Below, piece by piece: positions 34,190-41,984 of a stretch of DNA of 64,000 nucleotides. The stretch's first letter is position 1, and the number at the start of each line of letters is the position of its first letter. Source of the stretch: Verrucomicrobiaceae bacterium (GTDB lineage Bacteria > Verrucomicrobiota > Verrucomicrobiia > Verrucomicrobiales > Verrucomicrobiaceae); contig JABTUN010000002.1 of NCBI GenBank assembly GCA_015075365.1, positions 1,364,001-1,428,000 of the forward strand. The letters run 5' to 3'. The notes under the pieces were generated by a model. It did no database searches, was not told where the DNA came from, and saw only the letters and a list, made by a program, of their open reading frames with translations. The translations under genes were made by a program, and so were the position numbers.

Positions 34190-35425
34190 TCATTCCGCCC
34201 AGGCCACGCCCTCCAGCACCGTACGCCCTGCCTGCCCGGCGGCGCTCTCCGATCTGGCATGCACGCGACAGAGAACATCACCAGCGCGCATCTGTGTGCC
34301 TGTCTTCGCGATTTCATCGCAGCCGACGGCGAAATCGACCGGGTCACTGGCCTTGGCACGCCCCGCGCCGAGTTCCAGCACGGCGAGACCCACCTGATAC
34401 GCATCCATGCGCGCCAGCACACCCGAACGGGCGGCCCTGATCTCCTGGATGACCGGCGCACGGTGAACGAGGTGCATCTTTTCCAGCGCGGACACCTCCC
34501 CGCCCTGCACGGCCACGATTTGCTGGAACTTCCGCCACGCGGAGCCGTCGTGGAGCTTCTGGCGCAACTGCTCGCGCGAGGAGATGGAGACGGCGGCGGC
34601 CAGATTGAGGCAGATCTCCTCCAAATCCGCCGGTCCACGCCCCTGGAGGCATGCGACGGCCTCGGCGACCTCCAACGCGTTTCCGGCCGCGCGGCCAGTT
34701 GGCTCGTTCATGGCGTTGATATGCACGCTGGCGCGCAAACCGAGCACCTTGGCCGTGCCGACCATGCTGCGGGCCAGGGCGTTCGCATCGTCATAAGTGC
34801 GCATGAACGCGCCGCTGCCGTGCTTCACGTCGAGAATGAGGCGGTCGAGACCTTCGGCGAGTTTTTTGCTCAAGATGCTGGCGGTGATCAACGGGATGCT
34901 GGGCACCGTGCCGGTGACATCCCGCAGCGCATAGAGCTTTTTGTCCGCCGGGCAGATGCCGGTGGTCTGGCCGACGAGCGCGCAGCCGGTTTTCTCGACG
35001 GTCCGGTATATCTCGTCCTCACCGAGTTGCGTGCGGAATCCGGGGATCGACTCCAGCTTGTCAAGCGTGCCGCCGGTGATGCCGAGACCACGGCCGGAGA
35101 TCATGGGGACCCAGACGCCATCACAGGCCAGCAGCGGGGCGATGACGAGGGATGTCTTGTCGCCAATGCCGCCGGTGGAATGTTTATCGACACGCATGGG
35201 CGCGTGGGCGGGCCATTTCAGCGTGCTGCCGCTGCGCAGCATCGCCTCCGTGAGCGCGGCGGTCTCCTCCGCGGTCATGCCGCGGAAGAAAACGGCCATC
35301 GCCAGCGCGCTCATCTGGTAATCCGGCATGTCGCCACGCGTGAAGGCGGAGATGACCTGCTGGATCTCATCACGTGTGAGCTCCGCGCCGTCGCGCTTGC
35401 GTGCGATGAGGGTGGGAACGTGCAT
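34190..35425 (-). CDS. Thymidine/pyrimidine-nucleoside phosphorylase
   Basis: The 411-residue enzyme matches the NP-II family: N-terminal MHVPTLIARKRDGAELTRDE, phosphate site DKHSTGGIGDKTSLVIAP, SGRGLGITGGTLDKLE, LDVKHGSGAFM and a C-terminal lyase-like domain. It reversibly phosphorolyses thymidine, deoxyuridine or uridine in nucleoside salvage; whether it is DeoA or Pdp type cannot be settled here. It is the last gene of a minus-strand unit GDSL-pyrD-phosphorylase, 20 nt after the pyrD stop. Confidence 0.93.
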   Translation of the reverse strand: MHVPTLIARKRDGAELTRDEIQQVISAFTRGDMPDYQMSALAMAVFFRGMTAEETAALTEAMLRSGSTLKWPAHAPMRVDKHSTGGIGDKTSLVIAPLLACDGVWVPMISGRGLGITGGTLDKLESIPGFRTQLGEDEIYRTVEKTGCALVGQTTGICPADKKLYALRDVTGTVPSIPLITASILSKKLAEGLDRLILDVKHGSGAFMRTYDDANALARSMVGTAKVLGLRASVHINAMNEPTGRAAGNALEVAEAVACLQGRGPADLEEICLNLAAAVSISSREQLRQKLHDGSAWRKFQQIVAVQGGEVSALEKMHLVHRAPVIQEIRAARSGVLARMDAYQVGLAVLELGAGRAKASDPVDFAVGCDEIAKTGTQMRAGDVLCRVHARSESAAGQAGRTVLEGVAWAE

Positions 35426-35445
35426 GAATGCGGCGGTTTACGGTT

Positions 35446-36471
35446 TCAATCAACGGCAAGCACCTCACGGATGAGCGCCGGGCCGCGGAAAACAAGCCCG
35501 CTGTAAATCTGCACGAGCTCCGCACCCTTCCGGCGCTTCTCACGCGCGTCATCGCCGCTGAGAATGCCGCCGACACCGATCAGTGGAATGCGCTCCGCCA
35601 GAAGCATGCGAAACGCCTGCAAAACGAGGGTCGAGCGCTCCCTCACCGGCGCGCCGCTCAATCCGCCCGTCTCGCCGGCCAGCGCATGACCCGCCACCGC
35701 CTCGCGGTCGATCGTCGTGTTCGTCGCGATCACGCCATCCAGCGCCATCTCGTTGAAAACACGCGCCAGGGCCTCGATCTGCATGTCATTGAGATCCGGG
35801 GCGATCTTCACCAGCAGCGGCACTTTTTTGCCGTGCTCCTGCTGCAACGACGCCTGCTCCTTCTTCAACGCGCCGATCAGCCCGCGCACGGCCTCCTCCG
35901 CCTGGAGATCACGCAGCCCCTTGGTGTTCGGGCTGGAGATGTTCACGGTGACGTAATCCGCCACCGGATAGGCCGCTTTGAGACAGTACAGGTAGTCGTT
36001 CACCGCCGCGTCATTCGCCGTGTCGAAATTCTTGCCGATATTCACGCCCACCACAGCCTTCGTGCGGCGTTTTTCAAGCCGCTTCACCGCGCTGTGAATG
36101 CCGGGGTTGTTGAAGCCCATGCGGTTGATGAGCGCGTCATGCTCCGGCAGGCGGAACAGGCGTGGCTTTGCATTCCCCGGCTGCGGACGCGGCGTCAGCG
36201 TGCCCACCTCGACATGCCCCAGGCCCAGCGCCGCCCATGCCTCCACCGCGCTGGCCGATTTGTCCATTCCTGCGGCCAGACCGAGACGGTTCGGAAAGGA
36301 AAGCCCCATGCATTCGACCGGCGCGCGCGGCGCGGCAGGTGCGACGGACTGGATCAGGCCCAGTTTGTGGCTGATGACCATCATCTTCACCGTCAGCGTG
36401 TGCGCGCTCTCGGCGTCGAGACGGAAAAGCCAGGGTTTGAGGACGGGGTAGAGGCGTTCGAGCCAGGTCAT
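35446..36471 (-). CDS. pyrD: Dihydroorotate dehydrogenase, class 2 (quinone)
   Basis: The 341-residue enzyme oxidises dihydroorotate to orotate in pyrimidine synthesis with FMN and passes electrons to the quinone pool. The N-terminal membrane-associating helix (YPVLKPWLFRLDAESAH) marks class 2, and VNISSPNTKGLRDLQ carries the catalytic Ser of that class. FGA-like FMN contacts are seen in LAAGMDKSASAVEAWAALG and IGVGGILSGDDAREK. It lies between a GDSL gene (4 nt upstream) and thymidine phosphorylase. Confidence 0.95.
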   Translation of the reverse strand: MTWLERLYPVLKPWLFRLDAESAHTLTVKMMVISHKLGLIQSVAPAAPRAPVECMGLSFPNRLGLAAGMDKSASAVEAWAALGLGHVEVGTLTPRPQPGNAKPRLFRLPEHDALINRMGFNNPGIHSAVKRLEKRRTKAVVGVNIGKNFDTANDAAVNDYLYCLKAAYPVADYVTVNISSPNTKGLRDLQAEEAVRGLIGALKKEQASLQQEHGKKVPLLVKIAPDLNDMQIEALARVFNEMALDGVIATNTTIDREAVAGHALAGETGGLSGAPVRERSTLVLQAFRMLLAERIPLIGVGGILSGDDAREKRRKGAELVQIYSGLVFRGPALIREVLAVD

Positions 36472-36475
36472 GTCT

Positions 36476-37123
36476 TTAAAGAAGGGATTTCACTTTTTGC
36501 GCCACCGCCAGGCCGAGTTTCTCATGCGCGGCGGCGTCCAGGTGGATGCCATCGACCACGCTGGGCTCGATGAGGGTCTGCGTGTTGAGATAGGAGCAGC
36601 CGAGCGCCGACGCCAGCGCGGCGTAGCAGCGCGGCAGATCGCGGCTGAGCTCCGCCGCGTGTGGAAACTTCGCCTTGATGTCCGGCAGATGGGAATTGTC
36701 CAAAATCACCGGCGGACACATCAGGAGCAGCTTCGGCGGCTTCGCAGCGATGCCCGCGTCACCGCTCAAGATCATCTGCGCCAGCACCTTCACCCCCATG
36801 GCGATCTCGCCGGGCGACACATTTAAGATTTGTTTCAAATCATTCGTGCCCAGCATCAGGATCACGAGATCCAGCGGCTTGTGCGATTCAAGGATCGCTG
36901 GCAGCACAGGCTTCGCGTTGCGCGAAACTGCAAACGGATCGTCATGCACGGTCGTCCGCCCGTTCTGTCCTTCCTCGATCACGCGAAAGCCCGCGCCCAG
37001 CTCCCGCGCCAGCACGCCGGTCCAGCGCACTTCGGGCGGATGACGCCGCGGATGGCTCTCCAGGATGCTTTCCGGGATGAACCCCCAGGTGTTCGAGTCT
37101 CCAAAGCACAGAATGGTTTTCAT
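36476..37123 (-). CDS. SGNH/GDSL hydrolase
   Basis: The 215-residue product has block I ILCFGDSNTWGFIP (nucleophile Ser), GRTTV (block II Gly/Asn region, EEGQNGRT), LMLGTNDLK (block III) and VDGIHLDAAAH (block V Asp-x-x-His). It is a cytoplasmic lipase/esterase-like hydrolase with no signal peptide. It is the first gene of the minus-strand unit with pyrD, whose start lies 4 nt after this stop. The start ATG 37121-37123 gives the usual family N-terminus. Confidence 0.9.
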   Translation of the reverse strand: MKTILCFGDSNTWGFIPESILESHPRRHPPEVRWTGVLARELGAGFRVIEEGQNGRTTVHDDPFAVSRNAKPVLPAILESHKPLDLVILMLGTNDLKQILNVSPGEIAMGVKVLAQMILSGDAGIAAKPPKLLLMCPPVILDNSHLPDIKAKFPHAAELSRDLPRCYAALASALGCSYLNTQTLIEPSVVDGIHLDAAAHEKLGLAVAQKVKSLL

Positions 37124-37182
37124 GAGCGGCGGATGATGGGCAGGCCGCTTGAAAAAGCACCGGAAAACGCTCAAAATCGAGC

Positions 37183-37210
37183 TTGCGGGCCTTTTCGTCT
37201 GTGTTAGACA
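37183..37210 (+). promoter_or_regulatory. Possible promoter of the ribosomal protein operon
   Basis: TTGCGG (37183-37188) and TAGACA (37205-37210) are 16 nt apart and lie 60 nt before the rpmJ ATG. A rival pair, TTGAAA (37149-37154) and CAAAAT 17 nt later, lies upstream. Either could serve; no experiment-like evidence distinguishes them. Confidence 0.3.
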
Positions 37211-37269
37211 TCCCGCCCCCTGCTTCCGGCGGGTGGTTTTCCCCGTCATTCTTCCCCCTACTCGAATCC

Positions 37270-37383
37270 ATGCGAGTCCGTACCTCTGTCAAACCTCTCT
37301 GCGAACTTTGCCGCGTCATCCGCCGCAAGGGAGTCGTCCGTGTCGTCTGCAAAAACCCGCGTCACAAGCAGCGCCAGGGCTGA
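37270..37383 (+). CDS. rpmJ: 50S ribosomal protein L36
   Basis: The 37-residue protein MRVRTSVKPLCELCRVIRRK... is L36 of the zinc (C+) type: Cys-x2-Cys, VVC and KNPRHKQRQG with His completing the zinc site. It is part of the large ribosomal subunit. It opens the block rpmJ-rpsM-rpsK-rpsD, each separated by short gaps; the gap to rpsM is 31 nt. The usual upstream genes secY, map and infA are not here, because the preceding gene runs in the opposite direction. Confidence 0.97.
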   Translation: MRVRTSVKPLCELCRVIRRKGVVRVVCKNPRHKQRQG

Positions 37384-37414
37384 TCAGATCCATTTTCAAA
37401 GCACCTCACACATC

Positions 37415-37792
37415 ATGGCCCGCCTACTTGGAGTCGAAATCCCGAACGACAAAAAAATCGAATACTCGCTGCCTTATATCTACGGCATCGGTCTTCCTCT
37501 CAGCCGCAAGGTTCTCGCCGCCACCAACATCGACCCGAACATCCGCGCGGGCGAGTTGAGTGACGAGCAGATCGCGCTGATCACGCAGGCGATCCAGGGC
37601 ATGAAGATTCCGATCGAAGGCGACCTCCGCCGCGAGCTTCAGATGCACATGAAGCGCATCCTCGGCATCAACTGCTACCGCGCGCACCGCCATCGCCGCG
37701 GCCTACCCGTCCGCGGACAGCGCACGCATACCAACGCCCGCACCCGCAAGGGACCGCGCAAGACCGTGGGTGCCCAGAAGGCCAGCAAGTAA
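37415..37792 (+). CDS. rpsM: 30S ribosomal protein S13
   Basis: The 125-residue product (MARLLGVEIPNDKKIEYSLP...) has GIGLPLSRKVLAATNIDP, RRELQMHMKRILGINCYR and the basic tail HRRGLPVRGQRTHTNARTRK typical of S13, which contacts the head of the 30S subunit and the P-site tRNA. Length is typical. An earlier in-frame start would overlap rpmJ and lacks the family N-terminus. It is second in the operon. Confidence 0.98.
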   Translation: MARLLGVEIPNDKKIEYSLPYIYGIGLPLSRKVLAATNIDPNIRAGELSDEQIALITQAIQGMKIPIEGDLRRELQMHMKRILGINCYRAHRHRRGLPVRGQRTHTNARTRKGPRKTVGAQKASK

Positions 37793-37828
37793 TCGATTCT
37801 TTCCTCCACGCGACACGCACCTTCCTTT

Positions 37829-38374
37829 ATGGCTGACGAAACGAACATCGCCCCCGCCGCCGAAGCTCCGGCTGCTGCTCCCGCCGCCCCGGCGGCTCCT
37901 GCGGCCCCCGCCGCCCCTGAACGCACCTCCACGAGCGGTGACAAGCAGGTTTCCCAGAACATCTGGCTCGAAATCGGAGGCGAAAGCGCCGAAGGGCCCA
38001 AGATCGTCAAGGCCAAGGGCTCCAAGAATGTCACCAGTGGCATCGTGCATGTGAAGGCCACCTTCAATAACACGATCGTCACCATCACTGACCGCAATGG
38101 CGGTGTGATCGGCTGGTCCACTGCCGGCAAGATGGGCTTCCGCGGCTCCCGCAAAGGCACCGCCTACGCCGCCCAGGTCGTGGCACAGGATGCCTGCCGT
38201 CAGGCAATGGGCCACGGGCTCCGCGAGGTGGAAGTCCGCCTCAATGGTCCGGGATCGGGCCGCGAGTCCGCCGTCCGTGCCGTGCAAGCCCTCGGTGTCG
38301 AGGTCACCACCATCAAGGACACCACGCCGGTGCCGCACAATGGCTGCCGCCCGCCGAAAGCCCGCCGCGTCTAA
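37829..38374 (+). CDS. rpsK: 30S ribosomal protein S11 with Ala/Pro-rich N-terminal extension
   Basis: The last 130 residues are standard S11 (SGIVHVKATFNNTIVTITD, GFRGSRKGTAYAAQ, RLNGPGSGRESAVRA, DTTPVPHNGCRPPKARRV), which binds 16S rRNA near the platform. The first 50 or so residues are an unusual extension: APAAEAPAAAPAAP... repeats, then TSTSGDKQVSQNIW. A typical S11 is about 129 residues, this is 181. A start at an internal codon is possible, but no ATG lies at the usual N-terminus, so the extension is probably translated. It lies 36 nt after rpsM. Confidence 0.95.
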   Translation: MADETNIAPAAEAPAAAPAAPAAPAAPAAPERTSTSGDKQVSQNIWLEIGGESAEGPKIVKAKGSKNVTSGIVHVKATFNNTIVTITDRNGGVIGWSTAGKMGFRGSRKGTAYAAQVVAQDACRQAMGHGLREVEVRLNGPGSGRESAVRAVQALGVEVTTIKDTTPVPHNGCRPPKARRV

Positions 38375-38404
38375 TCATCCCGCATTCTTTTCCCCTCACG
38401 CATC

Positions 38405-39016
38405 ATGGCTCGTTACACTGGACCTCGTGAAAAGATCGCCCGCCGCTTTGGCGTGGCCCTTTTCGGCCCCTCCAAGGCTCTCGAAACCCGCAATTTCCCG
38501 CCCGGACAGCACGGCGCGCGCAACACGCGCCGCAAGACCTCCGAATATGGCACCGCGCTCCTCGAAAAGCAGAAGCTGCGTTACCAGTACGGCGTCATGG
38601 AGAAGCAGTTCCGCCGCTTTTTCGCCGAGGCCCAGCGCCGCAAGGGCGTGACCGGTGAAATCCTCCTCCAGATGCTCGAGCTGCGTCTCGACAATGTGTG
38701 CTACCGCATGGGTTTCGCGAACACCCGCTTCGCCTCCCGCCAGTTGGTGGCCCACCGTCACATCACCGTGAACGGCAAGGTGGTGAACATCGCCAGCTAC
38801 CAGTGCAAGGCCGGTGACGTGGTGGCTGTGAAGGCAGCCCCGCGCTCCCAGCAGCTCGTCGGGAAGTTCCTGGAGATGACCGCCGGGAATCCCACCGCCG
38901 ACTGGCTGACCGTGGATCGTGACGCCCTGAAAGGCACCGTCAACCGCGCCCCGGTGCGCGAGGAAATCGCCCCCATCGCCAACGAGCAGCTCGTCGTCGA
39001 ACTTTACTCCCGCTAA
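38405..39016 (+). CDS. rpsD: 30S ribosomal protein S4
   Basis: The 203-residue product (MARYTGPREKIARRFGVALF) has the S4 N-terminal domain without the zinc cysteines (C- type), then the S4 RNA-binding domain (LDNVCYRMGFANTRFASRQLV and HRHITVNGKVVNI). It helps nucleate 30S assembly and can repress translation of its own operon in other bacteria. A strong terminator follows at 39043, so rpoA and rplQ, normally next, are not co-transcribed here and are absent from the window. Confidence 0.98.
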   Translation: MARYTGPREKIARRFGVALFGPSKALETRNFPPGQHGARNTRRKTSEYGTALLEKQKLRYQYGVMEKQFRRFFAEAQRRKGVTGEILLQMLELRLDNVCYRMGFANTRFASRQLVAHRHITVNGKVVNIASYQCKAGDVVAVKAAPRSQQLVGKFLEMTAGNPTADWLTVDRDALKGTVNRAPVREEIAPIANEQLVVELYSR

Positions 39017-39042
39017 TCCACCGATTCGCCGGACCATTCTTC

Positions 39043-39070
39043 AAAAGGGACGCTCTCGGGCGTCCCTTTT
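39043..39070 (+). terminator. Intrinsic terminator after rpsD
   Basis: AAAAGGGACGC and GCGTCCCTTTT form a perfect 11-bp stem around a TCTCGG loop, followed by TTTTGCTTTT. It lies 27 nt after the rpsD stop and ends the ribosomal operon. The symmetrical A and T flanks would also allow termination from the opposite side. Confidence 0.9.
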
Positions 39071-39082
39071 GCTTTTCCGGCT

Positions 39083-39111
39083 TTGACTCTCCGCCCTGCG
39101 CTTTTTAGCTC
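39083..39111 (+). promoter_or_regulatory. Predicted promoter of the DUF971 gene
   Basis: TTGACT (39083-39088) and TAGCTC (39106-39111) are 17 nt apart; the ATG follows at 39121. This keeps the short-leader pattern seen before sucC, the ferredoxin gene and the PilT-like gene. Confidence 0.45.
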
Positions 39112-39120
39112 TTCACTCCC

Positions 39121-39420
39121 ATGCCCCCCACACGCATCGAATTGATCGGAAACGAAGTCGCCATCATCTGGAACGACGGCAGTGAGCAATACATCCCCAT
39201 GGAAAAGTTGCGCGCCGCCTCCCCCAGTGCGGAAAACACCGGCGAGCGCGACCTTCTCGGCAACCGGATCGGCGGCACGAGCCAGAAGAGCTTCCCCGGC
39301 GTTCTCGTGAAGGACTGGCGCATGGTCGGCGGCTACGCCATCCAGTTCGACTTCAGCGACGGTCACAACACGGGCCTCTACACCTTCGATTACCTGCGCG
39401 CCCTCGGCTCCGGGGTGTGA
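39121..39420 (+). CDS. DUF971 domain protein
   Basis: The 99-residue product has the DUF971 (gamma-butyrobetaine hydroxylase-like N-terminal) pattern: VAIIWNDGSEQYIPMEKLRAA and, near the end, YAIQFDFSDGHNTGLYTFDYLR. The domain occurs alone in many bacteria, sometimes near Mrp/ApbC and Fe-S genes, and its role is not settled. No other Fe-S gene is adjacent. The gene is separated from rpsD by a strong terminator and has its own predicted promoter. Confidence 0.85.
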   Translation: MPPTRIELIGNEVAIIWNDGSEQYIPMEKLRAASPSAENTGERDLLGNRIGGTSQKSFPGVLVKDWRMVGGYAIQFDFSDGHNTGLYTFDYLRALGSGV

Positions 39421-39426
39421 GACGTG

Positions 39427-41964
39427 TCACGGCACCGGTTGTTGCTGCGCGGCCTCCCGGTAGCACTCCCACGCACGCCGGTAATCCTCCTTCAGCACAT
39501 GCAGCGCCGCCAGCTCCTGCGGGATGTAGCCAGGCGCGTTGGCAGCGTTTTTGACCTTTTCGAGCGTGCTGATCGCGCGGTCGATCTCCCCGCGGGCCTT
39601 GTAGGCCTGGAACAGCTCCACTCCCACGCGCGCGTCCATCACATTGAACAGAAACGCACGCTCGAGGGCGGCGACATCGACACTGGCGCCTGGCGCGGTG
39701 CGCAACAGCGACGGCAGGTAGATGACCGCCAGCTCGCAGGCACGTTTGAAGTCCGATTTTTGCGCGTAGTGCTCCGCCAGCAGCCGCCAGGCACCGTCCT
39801 TCTGCCACTGCTTGTTGGACTCAATGGCGGCGAAGAGCGCCTCGCGGTCCCCCAGGCGCTCCCACATTTGAAACAGGGTCATGCGCTGGGAGGGATCGAG
39901 TGCCGCGAGGCTGGGCTGGCGGGTGAGAATGTCACGCAGGCAGAACTCAAAGTCCTCCCTCGTCTGGATGGTCGCCAGGTACTCGAGTTTGAGGTCGAGG
40001 GAGGTGGAGGCGAGGCTCCACAACTGCTGGCGCAAGTCCGGAAACGACTGCGCATGCTGGAGCATCTGCCGGAAGTAGCCATGCAGGCCCGGCCCGGCCT
40101 CCGGGAGGCGCTTCAGAAACTCACGCCAGCCCAGGATGGCATACTCCGGGCGGTAGGGCAGCCAGTCCACGCCCTCGTTGTAGCACATGTAGGCAAAGTG
40201 GGGTTCGAGCGCGCGAGCCCGGGTGAAATCCTGCAGCACCTCATCGTGGGCATGTCCCAGGCGCAGCCGGGTCTGCGCGCGCTCAAAGTGCAGCGCATAG
40301 TCCAGCGGACGCATGGCCATCGCGGCGTCGAGTAGCGGGAGGGCGTCCGCCAGGGAGCCGGTGGCGGCCAGTTCCCGCGCCTTCGCGCGCAGCATGGCGG
40401 CACTGCTCGTCCCCGGCATCACCGGCCTGCCAAATCCGACCATCAGCCAGGTGACTCCCAAGGCCAGCGCGGCTGTGCCGACCGCCAAGGAGCCCAACTT
40501 TTCCGCCGTGCCTCCCGGCCGTGGCAGACGACGCGGCCGCAGCGCGATGCCCGCCAGCAGCGCCATGAGCGACGCGTAACCCAGGCCATGAACCGGCACA
40601 TCAATCAGACCATGCACCAGGCCGAGACACAGGATGATCGCAGCGGTGTTGCGCAGACGGCGGTCCTGCCGGTGGGAGCGGCCTTTGGACTTCCTGCCTG
40701 ACCACGGGCCGGTGGAGCGCAGGATCCACAGCAGCACCATCAGCATCGGGACCAGCGTGATAAGCCCGCCCTCGATCATGAACCATAGCAGATCACTCTC
40801 CGGGTGCAGCGCGCGCGACCGCGGGTCCTGCACACGCGTGGCAAGGGCGAAGACCGTGTCAAAATTCCCCAGCCCGATGCCCAGCCAGGGCGCGCTCCCC
40901 AGCAGGACCAGTGTGTCCCGATAGAGCGCGACACGCGCGCCGGAGGACAAGGCCTGCTGATAGCCCTGCTGCTCCAGGCGTGCCGCCAACCCGCTGTCGG
41001 CAATGAACATCACCGCCGCTGCCATGAAGATCAGGGAGGCGGACACCGCCATCTTTTTGAAAAACCCTTTTCGCATGGCGGAGGTGCCCAGCCAGAGCGT
41101 CATGCCAAAAAACAGCAGCAGCAGCCCGGCACGGGAGCTGTTCATGAAAATGGCCGCCACCGGCGGGAAAAAGCCCGCGCTGAAGAGCATCCACGAGCGT
41201 TCCTTGCGCCGATGCGCGTCATAAGCCGCCGCCGCGCACAGCACGCAGGCCATCGCGGCCAGGCTGCTGATGTGGTTGCGGTTCGCAAAGGGACCGAATC
41301 CCTCCCCCCACTCCAGGGGGTTTCGCGGCCACCAGGGCACCCGCACGACACCCCGCGCCTCCAGAATCGTCAGCACGCACACCAGCACGCTCCCGCCGGC
41401 CAGCACCCGCAGCATCGTCCGCCGCTGGTCGGATGAGAAGCCACGCCCCAGCGCCCAGCCCAGCCACGCCGCGCACAGCGCCAGTTGCAGCCATGCCTCC
41501 AGCGTCACCCACGGCTGTGGAGTGACGGTGGAAGGCAGCGCCAGCCCCTGGCTTTGCTCCAGCGTCTCACGCCAGGCTGCCACGCCTTGAAATGCCTTTG
41601 GCAGAAAGGCCAGCCCGGGGGCCAGCGCCACCGCCAGCAGTCCCAGCAGCGGAATGCGGGGCAGACGCCGCCGCATGGGGAACGCGATCATCAGCGCGCC
41701 CAGCAACAACGCGGCCAGCCCTTTGGACCACGCCTCACGCCCGGCTCCCAGCAGAATGACCAGCATCGGCACGCTGGCAAAAAGCCAGCCGTGCCAGGCC
41801 GGGCCGTCGAGTTCATACTCCTGCCCGCCCGGGCTTGATTCTTCTTCATCCTCGTTCTCCACCGGTTGCTGCTCCCGCTGGTCTTCGTCCGGGGTGGATG
41901 AGCGCGAACGGCGGCGGCGGCGCCGTGGCTCGGGTGTGTCATCAAAAGTCGGTTGGAATTCCAT
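39427..41964 (-). CDS. O-antigen ligase-like membrane protein with TPR tail
   Basis: This 845-residue protein starts with a basic disordered N-terminus (RRRRRRSRSSTPDEDQREQQ), then about ten to twelve transmembrane helices over residues 60-560, and a soluble C-terminal half with TPR-like helix pairs (ALPLLDAAMAMRPLDYALHF and ARALEPHFAYMCYNEG). The large periplasmic loop with LYRDTLVLLGSAPWLGIGLGN and HPESDLLWFMIEGG resembles the Wzy_C/O-antigen ligase domain. It would join or polymerise glycans at the inner membrane. It lies directly after the WecA-like gene with a 20-nt gap, so they probably act in one pathway. The catalytic residues were not pinned down. Confidence 0.8.
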   Translation of the reverse strand: MEFQPTFDDTPEPRRRRRRSRSSTPDEDQREQQPVENEDEEESSPGGQEYELDGPAWHGWLFASVPMLVILLGAGREAWSKGLAALLLGALMIAFPMRRRLPRIPLLGLLAVALAPGLAFLPKAFQGVAAWRETLEQSQGLALPSTVTPQPWVTLEAWLQLALCAAWLGWALGRGFSSDQRRTMLRVLAGGSVLVCVLTILEARGVVRVPWWPRNPLEWGEGFGPFANRNHISSLAAMACVLCAAAAYDAHRRKERSWMLFSAGFFPPVAAIFMNSSRAGLLLLFFGMTLWLGTSAMRKGFFKKMAVSASLIFMAAAVMFIADSGLAARLEQQGYQQALSSGARVALYRDTLVLLGSAPWLGIGLGNFDTVFALATRVQDPRSRALHPESDLLWFMIEGGLITLVPMLMVLLWILRSTGPWSGRKSKGRSHRQDRRLRNTAAIILCLGLVHGLIDVPVHGLGYASLMALLAGIALRPRRLPRPGGTAEKLGSLAVGTAALALGVTWLMVGFGRPVMPGTSSAAMLRAKARELAATGSLADALPLLDAAMAMRPLDYALHFERAQTRLRLGHAHDEVLQDFTRARALEPHFAYMCYNEGVDWLPYRPEYAILGWREFLKRLPEAGPGLHGYFRQMLQHAQSFPDLRQQLWSLASTSLDLKLEYLATIQTREDFEFCLRDILTRQPSLAALDPSQRMTLFQMWERLGDREALFAAIESNKQWQKDGAWRLLAEHYAQKSDFKRACELAVIYLPSLLRTAPGASVDVAALERAFLFNVMDARVGVELFQAYKARGEIDRAISTLEKVKNAANAPGYIPQELAALHVLKEDYRRAWECYREAAQQQPVP

Positions 41965-41984
41965 GTGGGCTCGAAAATGGGAAA

